The position numbers and the translations under genes are program-made. The notes beneath the pieces were generated by a model that was not told the origin of the DNA, did no database searches, and was given only the letters and a program-made list of their open reading frames with translations. A stretch of DNA of 5,077 nucleotides. Origin: Flavobacteriaceae bacterium TMED121. GTDB lineage: Bacteria; Bacteroidota; Bacteroidia; Flavobacteriales; Flavobacteriaceae. Positions 1-5,077 of this stretch are shown here, piece by piece. The stretch spans positions 19,765 to 24,841 of the forward strand of contig NHFW02000026.1 of assembly GCA_002171295.2 (NCBI GenBank), given 5' to 3'. Each line of letters begins with the position of its first letter. Within the stretch, counting starts at the first letter, position 1.

Positions 1-828
1 ATCAACACGGTAATATTTTTTTTTGGAGGGATGCATCTCTAAAGCAAAAACATCTGTTTTGTCTGGTATATTTACAGTGTGTGCCCAAGCAATATCTCTA
101 TTAGCTCCAATAAGAACATTTGGGCTTCCTGCAAATAAAGCACCTATAATGTCTGTTCCCTCTTCACTATTTAAATGGACCTCATACCAAGAAGTAGGAC
201 CATCCAAGGGTTGATGGGTATTTATTGCTAGATAAGTATTCCCATCTTTGGTTTTAGAACTATTAAAAGCAAAAGTATTCGAACCTTTAACTTCGTCTTT
301 TACCGGCTCATAATTAAGCTTATTCTTCAATATTTTTTTTACCCAATAATCACCCTTTGAAGAAACAAATAGCTGAAGCTGACCATATAGAAAAAGGCTT
401 TTAGTATTTATTGGGAATAATTTTTTACTAAGAACTTGTTCAGGATGAATCTCAGCAAAACGATTTATTCCCTCACAGTAAGCCTCAAGTATTGACTTGT
501 ATTCGTCACTAACATCTGAAAGGTACTTTTGTTCATATAGTCTATCGCTGCCAATAAATTGAGCAATGAAGTCTATGCCTAAAGCTTTTTTTCCCTCAAC
601 ATCACTAAGCAATGAATTCCCTGCTAGGTAACCTTGCTGAATCGTTTTAAAATCATCTTCAGCATGAGCCCAAGCGAGTCCGTAGGCTAGTTCAGCATCA
701 GTTTTTGAAAAAATATGTGGTACGCCATATTTATCCCTGACGATATCAATATTATTTGGATTGATTTGTGCACAAGCAACAAGCCCAATCATATTTATCA
801 AACTATAAAACCAAAATGGAAACTTCAT
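1..828 (-). CDS. Penicillin acylase family protein (Ntn hydrolase), lipoprotein, N-terminal part only
   Basis: This frame is open for 276 codons from ATG at 828 and leaves the window at its left edge, so the C-terminal part of the beta chain is missing. The signal peptide ends in a clear lipobox, LVAC, with the acylated Cys at residue 19. The alpha-chain motif RDKYGVPHIF lies at 31-40 and GLAWAHAEDDF at 50-60. The self-cleavage site is Gly182-Ser183 in KGSNTFAF, making Ser183 the N-terminal nucleophile of the beta chain. Counting Ser183 as beta-1, His205 is beta-23 and Val252 is beta-70. As I recall, these are the oxyanion and base positions of PvdQ-like and cephalosporin acylases; penicillin G acylase has Gln and Ala there. 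The family hydrolyses amide bonds of N-acyl compounds such as acyl-homoserine lactones, lipopeptides or beta-lactams, in the periplasm or envelope. The substrate cannot be told from this sequence. It is the last visible gene of a three-gene cluster, 6 nt after the small membrane gene. Family confidence is high. Confidence 0.93.
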   Translation of the reverse strand, partial: MKFPFWFYSLINMIGLVACAQINPNNIDIVRDKYGVPHIFSKTDAELAYGLAWAHAEDDFKTIQQGYLAGNSLLSDVEGKKALGIDFIAQFIGSDRLYEQKYLSDVSDEYKSILEAYCEGINRFAEIHPEQVLSKKLFPINTKSLFLYGQLQLFVSSKGDYWVKKILKNKLNYEPVKDEVKGSNTFAFNSSKTKDGNTYLAINTHQPLDGPTSWYEVHLNSEEGTDIIGALFAGSPNVLIGANRDIAWAHTVNIPDKTDVFALEMHPSKKKYYRVD

Positions 829-834
829 ATTAAA

Positions 835-978
835 TTAATTTTTATTTTTATCACGAAAGTTAATGAACCCTAAGGGGATTAGTAGGAACAGTAACCAAAT
901 TCTTGTAAAATAAGTCACTAGTAGTGAAATCAAAAAAAACGTTAATGGCCAAAACCACTTATTATTTTTTTGAATCAT
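835..978 (-). CDS. Small membrane protein, 47 aa, two predicted helices
   Basis: I do not recognise this protein. It begins MIQKNNKWFWPLTFFLISLL. Two hydrophobic stretches, about residues 8-24 and 27-41, are separated by Thr25-Arg26. Lysines at 4 and 7 and the basic tail (Arg42, Lys44, Lys46) would keep both ends in the cytoplasm, giving an inner-membrane hairpin. The coding evidence is mainly positional: its ATG lies 1 nt after the stop of the Kazal gene (TAA-A-ATG) and its TAA lies 6 nt before the acylase ATG. It therefore fills the gap exactly and is probably translated by coupling with the upstream gene. It is short enough to be missed by standard length cut-offs. There is no signal peptide cleavage site and no catalytic motif, so no function is proposed. 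The main alternative is a chance frame in an AT-rich spacer, which the spacing and amino-acid composition make less likely. Confidence 0.72.
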   Translation of the reverse strand: MIQKNNKWFWPLTFFLISLLVTYFTRIWLLFLLIPLGFINFRDKNKN

Positions 979-979
979 T

Positions 980-1204
980 TTAATTATTTTCACATTTTCC
1001 TTCAGTCCACTCAGTTAGACCATTTATTTGAGCAAAACAAGTATTGGAATATGTTTTAAGGTCACATCCACATACAGGTTGATAAATTTCTATACATAAT
1101 TGGTCAAGTTTTATTTTGTCTGGATCAATACAATTATTTGTTTCTTGCTCATTATCGCAGCAAATCAACGTTAACAATATTGGAGTAAAAAAATAAAGTT
1201 TCAT
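980..1204 (-). CDS. Kazal-type serine protease inhibitor domain protein, putative lipoprotein
   Basis: This is a 74-aa protein. A hydrophobic signal covers about residues 1-15 and is followed by Cys15-Cys16 and an acidic stretch, DNEQE. Cys16 is the likelier lipid-modified residue, although Cys at -1 of the lipobox is not ideal. Acidic residues right after the lipidated Cys resemble Bacteroidota surface lipoprotein export signals, so surface exposure is plausible. The Kazal domain covers about 25-71, with cysteines at 25, 37, 45, 47, 56 and 71. The core YQPVCGCDLKTYSNTC (41-56) matches the family's C-x7-C-x10-C spacing and its TYSNxC motif. Aligning on C-x-P1 puts Glu39 at the reactive-site P1 position. 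Known Kazal domains block serine proteases by substrate-like binding; inhibition here is inferred. The start is ATG at 1204. It is the first gene of the leftward cluster and ends 1 nt before the small membrane gene. Confidence 0.88.
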   Translation of the reverse strand: MKLYFFTPILLTLICCDNEQETNNCIDPDKIKLDQLCIEIYQPVCGCDLKTYSNTCFAQINGLTEWTEGKCENN

Positions 1205-1212
1205 ATAATTAT

Positions 1213-1220
1213 CAAAGATA
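1213..1220 (-). promoter_or_regulatory. Candidate -7 element for the leftward cluster
   Basis: On the minus strand this reads TATCTTTG, an exact match to the Bacteroidota -7 consensus TAnnTTTG. It lies only 8 nt before the Kazal ATG, so transcription would begin at or very near the start codon and the mRNA would be nearly leaderless. No TTG is seen 17-23 nt upstream, which weakens the call. Confidence 0.35.
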
Positions 1221-1247
1221 CTTGAAAGATGAAACCTTTTATGTTTT

Positions 1248-1281
1248 TTGTAGTCTAATTAGAAATTTCAAAATAACATTG
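1248..1281 (+). promoter_or_regulatory. Candidate promoter for the sulfatase-DUF5916 pair
   Basis: TTG at 1248-1250 and TAACATTG at 1274-1281 (5 of 6 fixed bases of TAnnTTTG) are separated by 23 nt, at the long end of the 17-23 nt range reported for flavobacterial promoters. Transcription would start around 1286-1289 and give a leader of roughly 45 nt before the sulfatase ATG. The match is imperfect and the region is AT-rich, so chance agreement is possible. Confidence 0.3.
1254..1269. promoter_or_regulatory. Two overlapping short palindromes, possible operator
   Basis: TCTAATTAGA (1254-1263) and GAAATTTC (1262-1269) are both perfect palindromes sharing two bases. They lie in the spacer of the candidate rightward promoter and upstream of the leftward one, where a dimeric regulator could affect both directions. 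No regulator gene is in the window, and short palindromes are common in AT-rich DNA. Confidence 0.2.
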
Positions 1282-1303
1282 ATAATTTTACAATATAATA
1301 TTA

Positions 1304-1335
1304 CATAGTTCTAATTTAAATATGAAAAAACTATG
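1304..1335 (+). promoter_or_regulatory. Inverted repeat that would pair with the sulfatase start codon
   Basis: CATAGTT (1304-1310) is the exact reverse complement of AACTATG (1329-1335), whose last three bases are the sulfatase ATG. The RNA would form a 7-bp stem with an 18-nt loop, hiding the start codon. The loop contains an out-of-frame ATG at 1322. The stem has only two G-C pairs, so it would be weak by itself. Confidence 0.3.
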
Positions 1336-2829
1336 CTTAAATATCAATTAGTATTACTTATTCTGATTTTATCTTGTTCTGAAAAAAACATTAAACCCAA
1401 TTTAGTTTTTATTTTAACTGATGAACAGCGTTATGATACCTCCATTCATTATGGAAATGATAAGATTATTACTCCTAACTTAAATAAATTTGGAGAAGAA
1501 GCTGTTGTTTTTGAAAACGCATATGTAGCCCAGCCTGTTTGTTCTCCAAATAGATCATCAATAATGACTGGATTGTATCCTCATCAAACAGGAGTTATTC
1601 AAAATAAAATTCCTTTAAGTGAGGATTTTGCGACCTTTCCTGAGCTTTTAGGAAAACATTCATATGAAACAGCCTATATTGGAAAGTGGCATTTAGGAAA
1701 AGAGTTAGATCCATCACATGGTTTTAATCAAGTCATAAGTATGGAGGATGGATATCACTGGAAAGAAGATGCTGAAGCCGGAATTACTATTCGATACAGT
1801 GACTATCATAAATGGTTAATTGACAAGGGTTATAAACCTGATTCAAAGAGGAGAGGAACTTTCTCAAGAACTTTTTGTACAAATCTTCCTTATGAACATA
1901 CTAAATCAAGTTTTATTGATAATAAAGCAATTGAATTTATTGATGCAAATAAAAACAATCAATTTATTCTTTATTTAGGTTTTTTAGAGCCTCATACTCC
2001 AGTTAACGGCCCATTTAATGATTTGCATGATATAAACGATGTTAAGCTAGATAATACCTATGGAAAATTTGTTCCAAAAGATGAACCATTGAGAAATAAA
2101 ATTATTAGAATTAATGAGACACATCAGGGTAAAAAACTTTCATCAAACAATGAAATTTCAATTTTAGAGGAACAAATGAAGAAATATTGGGGCCTTGTCC
2201 ACCAAGTAGATTTATCAGTTGGTAAAATATTAAAGAAATTGGAATCTTTAGGTCTTGATAAAAATACGATTATTGTTTTTACGAGTGAACATGGGAGAAT
2301 GATGGGTAAATTTGGTATTTCTCCTAAAAGATTCATGTATGAAGCATCATCAAGGATACCCTTAATTATTAAAGCCCCAGGCTATAAGCCTAGAAAAGTT
2401 AATTATCCTGTAAGTCAAATCGATATTGTTCCAACACTACTTGAATATTTTGGTAAAACAATACCTGATTTTCTTCCAGGAAAAAGTTTATTTGATTTCA
2501 CTCCAAGTAATGTTTTTATGCAATGGAATACAGATTATTCAAATGACGGCAAACCCACTAATGGTAAAAATTACGATGATTGTCCTGTAGACCCTGAGGA
2601 TTGTAAGAAAGCTATGATGCAAAATATAAGAACCATTGTAACACCAGAGGGATTAAAACTTAGTTTAAGTGCACAAAATTTCGATTTATCTGAACTATAT
2701 GATCTGAAAAAGGACCCTAAGGAAAAAAATAACCTTTATTACAATCCAATTTATAAGGATTCTATAAATTATTTAAAGGAAAAGATTTTGGATTGGCAAG
2801 AAAAAGTAAATGACGATTTAACCTTATAG
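1333..2829 (+). CDS. S1-family sulfatase, lipoprotein
   Basis: This 498-aa protein hydrolyses sulfate esters (or N-sulfates) through a formylglycine made from Cys70. The signal peptide ends in lipobox ILSC with Cys15. Motifs in order: PNLVFILTDEQR at 22-33, with metal-site Asp30 and Glu31; CSPNRSSIMTG at 70-80, the C-x-P-x-R formylglycine motif; GKWHLG at 117-122, with catalytic Lys118; EPHTPV at 219-224, with His221; TSEHG at 317-321; Lys332 before YEASSRIPLI; and the C-terminal signature ELYDLKKDP from 454. Length and motif order fit a complete, intact enzyme. Metal-site positions that are often Asp-Asp and Asp-His read Asp-Glu and Glu-His here. Cys417 and Cys424 could form a small disulfide loop. 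ATG 1333 is the first in-frame start after a TAA at 1312; no Shine-Dalgarno is visible. A maturase (anSME- or FGE-type) must be encoded elsewhere. The exact substrate and subfamily are unknown. It overlaps the next gene by one base. Confidence 0.95.
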   Translation: MLKYQLVLLILILSCSEKNIKPNLVFILTDEQRYDTSIHYGNDKIITPNLNKFGEEAVVFENAYVAQPVCSPNRSSIMTGLYPHQTGVIQNKIPLSEDFATFPELLGKHSYETAYIGKWHLGKELDPSHGFNQVISMEDGYHWKEDAEAGITIRYSDYHKWLIDKGYKPDSKRRGTFSRTFCTNLPYEHTKSSFIDNKAIEFIDANKNNQFILYLGFLEPHTPVNGPFNDLHDINDVKLDNTYGKFVPKDEPLRNKIIRINETHQGKKLSSNNEISILEEQMKKYWGLVHQVDLSVGKILKKLESLGLDKNTIIVFTSEHGRMMGKFGISPKRFMYEASSRIPLIIKAPGYKPRKVNYPVSQIDIVPTLLEYFGKTIPDFLPGKSLFDFTPSNVFMQWNTDYSNDGKPTNGKNYDDCPVDPEDCKKAMMQNIRTIVTPEGLKLSLSAQNFDLSELYDLKKDPKEKNNLYYNPIYKDSINYLKEKILDWQEKVNDDLTL

Positions 2830-5075
2830 TGAATCAAAAACTCTTGAAATATTTTAATTTTACACTTTTTATTTTTTTATTTACTTTAAGCCATAGTCTT
2901 ATCTCTCAGAAGCTTTTATCAGTAAATAAAATTGACCATAGTGAAATTCAAATTGATGGTGATTTAAGTGAAAATGCATGGTCAAACGCAAAGGTCCTGC
3001 CAATTGGATTTGAAGTTGAGCCAGCAAATAATAAGCCATCTAAGAGAGAAACCTTTGTCTATATTTTATACTCAAGTAAAGCAATGTTTATTGCTTATCA
3101 TGCCTTTGATGAACCAAAAAACCTGAGAGCCTCTATTAGATCTAGAGATCAAAGAGGTTTCTGGAGTGATGACGTAATTGTTGTCCATATTGACACATTT
3201 AGGGATGCCAGAAGTAATGTTTCTTTAGCAGTTAATCCACTAGGCAGCCAATTTGACTTTTTATATGAAAATTTTGGCCCTAGAGCTACATTTAACACTA
3301 ATTATAACATAAACTATGAATCTGTCGGAAGAATAACCGATGATGGGTATATCGTGGAAATGAAAATCCCATTTTCAGAATTAGCCTTTGATGATAATAC
3401 TGATCAAATATGGAATATGAGATTCAGAAGGAGATATTACTCAGAAGGTATTCTCCATGAGAATAGTAGCCAAAAGATTGATAGAGATAATTTATGTTTG
3501 ATTTGCCAAACAACTGATCCTTTTGAGTTTAAAGATATTGAAATTGAAAAAAGAAATGAGATATTACCATATATATTCTCCTCATTTTCAGGAGAAAAAT
3601 TGAATCCTAGTGAAAAAATTAAATACGGAAAATCATCTAACAGGTTTGGATTAGGTTTAAATTTTGATTTGACTAAAAACTCATCTCTTGAGGTGGCATT
3701 GAATCCAGATTTTTCACAAGTTGAGGCTGATGTAAGCTTAATTGACATTAATTCTCCTGTTTCACTTCAATATCCTGAGAGAAGGCCTTTTTTTAATAGA
3801 GGAATGGATATAGTAAACTTTAATCAAGATATCTTTTATTCAAGGTCAATTTCCGACCCAATTTTTGCATCAAAGCTTCTAACTCAAAAAAAAGAATCTA
3901 GATTTTTTATTATGGCCGCTTTAGATAAGGAAACAAGATACATTATTGGAGGTGAGGATAAGTCGGTAAGTGGAGATCTAGATGAATCCTATTCGGCTTT
4001 AATTAGATATCAGAAAATTGAAAATAAATCAAGAATTGGATTTGTTAGTTCCAATAGGATTTATCGAAATAAAGGTTTTGGAAGTTTATTTGGCTTGGAT
4101 GGGCTCATAGATATAGGCAAGACTTGGAGAGTATTATTTGAATTATTTAAAAATTATAATTTAGAGCCAATTTCTAATTCTATTGATAATGAAGATAATC
4201 GATATGGAAGAACATTAAATTTAGATGGGGAGAGATTTCAGGGCCATTCCGCTTTTTTTACTGTTTCTAGGAATACAGAACATTTTAAAAATGTATTAGA
4301 GTACCGAGAGATGTCACCAAATCATCAATCAGATCTTGGAATTATTACTCGTAATAATCAAAAGCATATTTCATTTACCAACACATATAATAACATTATT
4401 AATCGAAAATTTGTTCGAGAATTCGAATTTTCAACGGACTTGGATATTCGAAGAAATTTCAGTAATCAATTAAATTTAATTTCAATTAATTTTGCCGGCG
4501 AAGCGTCTTTATATGGAAATTCATCAATTGCATATAATTATGATCTAGATACCTTTTATAATTACCTAGGATATGATTTTAAAAATCTTGGTTTGCATGA
4601 ATTAAACTTCAGGACATCACCAAATGAATTAATAAATTTTAGAGCTGAATTTGAGTGGGGAAAAGATTTATCATATAACGAATCAATACCCGAGTCTGGA
4701 AACCTTATCTCTACGAGTTTTAGTCTCAGATTTCAGCTTAGTAATAATTTAAGTATGACTCCATCATACAGATCTTCTAAATTAAAAAAATCAAGTAATG
4801 AAAACTATTTTAATGGTTCGATCTCTCGATTTAGGCTTAACTATCAATTCAATAATTTTTTAAATATTAGATTAATAGCTGAAAATAATACGTTTAATGA
4901 AAGATTTTTCGTCCAACCATTAATACAGTGGAATCCAAATCCTTCAACTATTTTTTATTTTGGAGGCAATCAAAGGACAGTTGTTTTTGAAGACAATGAG
5001 TTTAGTAGACCTGAATTAATTGATTTTAACCGATCACAGTTTTTCTTAAAATTTCAATATTTGATCGGGATTTAA
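2829..5075 (+). CDS. CBM9-like/DUF5916 family secreted protein, probable outer-membrane barrel
   Basis: This 748-aa protein starts with GTG at 2829, sharing its G with the sulfatase stop (TAGTG). GTG is the only usable start between an in-frame TGA at 2811 and the signal peptide, which begins at once. The hydrophobic core covers about 9-20 and cleavage is likely near Ser26-Gln27. A carbohydrate-binding family 9-like domain spans about 38-220, with IDGDLSENAW at 42-51 and the WSDD turn at 112-115. A linker with ILPYIFSS leads into the DUF5916 region, which carries the family signature NPDFSQVEAD (292-301), PERRPFF (316-322) and FYSRSISDP (336-344). The remaining part alternates polar and hydrophobic residues like beta-strands, consistent with an outer-membrane barrel. 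It ends in FLKFQYLIGI, close to a barrel-closing strand but with a terminal Ile instead of an aromatic. No enzymatic activity is established that I know of. Coupling to the sulfatase suggests a shared, perhaps sulfated-glycan, substrate; this is inference. Confidence 0.9.
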   Translation: MNQKLLKYFNFTLFIFLFTLSHSLISQKLLSVNKIDHSEIQIDGDLSENAWSNAKVLPIGFEVEPANNKPSKRETFVYILYSSKAMFIAYHAFDEPKNLRASIRSRDQRGFWSDDVIVVHIDTFRDARSNVSLAVNPLGSQFDFLYENFGPRATFNTNYNINYESVGRITDDGYIVEMKIPFSELAFDDNTDQIWNMRFRRRYYSEGILHENSSQKIDRDNLCLICQTTDPFEFKDIEIEKRNEILPYIFSSFSGEKLNPSEKIKYGKSSNRFGLGLNFDLTKNSSLEVALNPDFSQVEADVSLIDINSPVSLQYPERRPFFNRGMDIVNFNQDIFYSRSISDPIFASKLLTQKKESRFFIMAALDKETRYIIGGEDKSVSGDLDESYSALIRYQKIENKSRIGFVSSNRIYRNKGFGSLFGLDGLIDIGKTWRVLFELFKNYNLEPISNSIDNEDNRYGRTLNLDGERFQGHSAFFTVSRNTEHFKNVLEYREMSPNHQSDLGIITRNNQKHISFTNTYNNIINRKFVREFEFSTDLDIRRNFSNQLNLISINFAGEASLYGNSSIAYNYDLDTFYNYLGYDFKNLGLHELNFRTSPNELINFRAEFEWGKDLSYNESIPESGNLISTSFSLRFQLSNNLSMTPSYRSSKLKKSSNENYFNGSISRFRLNYQFNNFLNIRLIAENNTFNERFFVQPLIQWNPNPSTIFYFGGNQRTVVFEDNEFSRPELIDFNRSQFFLKFQYLIGI

Positions 5076-5077
5076 AG

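Noticed and set aside
16..24. Run of nine T (nine A in the acylase mRNA), possible slippage or frameshift site
   Set aside because: It encodes three consecutive lysines in frame and the reading frame stays open on both sides; nothing suggests programmed slippage.
23..214. 63-aa plus-strand open frame
   Set aside because: It lies wholly inside the acylase gene on the other strand, which has clear family motifs, and its product has no recognisable features.
1322..1351. Nine-codon frame starting at ATG 1322 as a gene, or as the true sulfatase start
   Set aside because: It is out of frame with the sulfatase and stops after nine codons; the sulfatase signal peptide is complete from ATG 1333. It is kept only as a possible regulatory feature.
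2124..2336. 70-aa minus-strand open frame within the sulfatase
   Set aside because: It is antisense to conserved catalytic sulfatase sequence and is explained by low stop density opposite the real gene.
3437..3748. 103-aa minus-strand open frame within the DUF5916 gene
   Set aside because: It is antisense to the conserved NPDFSQVEAD region, has no domain resemblance and no promoter-like sequence of note.
1205..5077. Mobile elements, CRISPR arrays, tRNA, rRNA or rho-independent terminators
   Set aside because: No direct-repeat arrays, transposase motifs, cloverleaf-like sequence or GC-rich stem followed by a T-run were seen; only two bases follow the last stop codon, so a terminator there cannot be judged.

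Overview
The window is AT-rich bacterial DNA, roughly 30% GC by eye. It most likely comes from a marine or free-living member of the Bacteroidota (Flavobacteriia-like). Four things support this: a CBM9-like/DUF5916 protein, lipoprotein-type signal peptides, start codons without Shine-Dalgarno sites, and hexamers resembling the Bacteroidota -7 box TAnnTTTG. The assignment is an inference; an AT-rich relative such as Marinimicrobia cannot be excluded.

Layout: two divergent gene groups flank a 128-bp intergenic region (1205-1332). The leftward group (minus strand) is a tight three-gene cluster. It starts with a 74-aa Kazal-domain putative lipoprotein (980-1204), followed after 1 nt by a 47-aa two-helix membrane peptide (835-978), followed after 6 nt by the first 276 codons of a penicillin-acylase-family N-terminal nucleophile hydrolase lipoprotein (1-828), which runs off the left edge. 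The rightward group (plus strand) is a 498-aa S1-type sulfatase lipoprotein (1333-2829). It overlaps by one base (TAGTG) a 748-aa secreted CBM9-like/DUF5916 protein with a GTG start (2829-5075). That protein ends 2 nt before the right edge.

The intergenic region holds candidate divergent promoters, a pair of overlapping short palindromes inside the rightward promoter spacer, and a short hairpin that would pair with the sulfatase start codon.

Reading of function: all five products carry a signal peptide or membrane segments, so the whole window encodes envelope proteins. The rightward pair suggests desulfation of a sulfated substrate by an envelope sulfatase linked to a probable outer-membrane protein with a carbohydrate-binding-like domain. 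The leftward cluster couples a putative surface protease inhibitor to an amide hydrolase of the acyl-homoserine-lactone/penicillin acylase superfamily. The tiny membrane protein and the Kazal-acylase pairing are the least explained parts. There is no sign of mobile elements, CRISPR, tRNA or rRNA.
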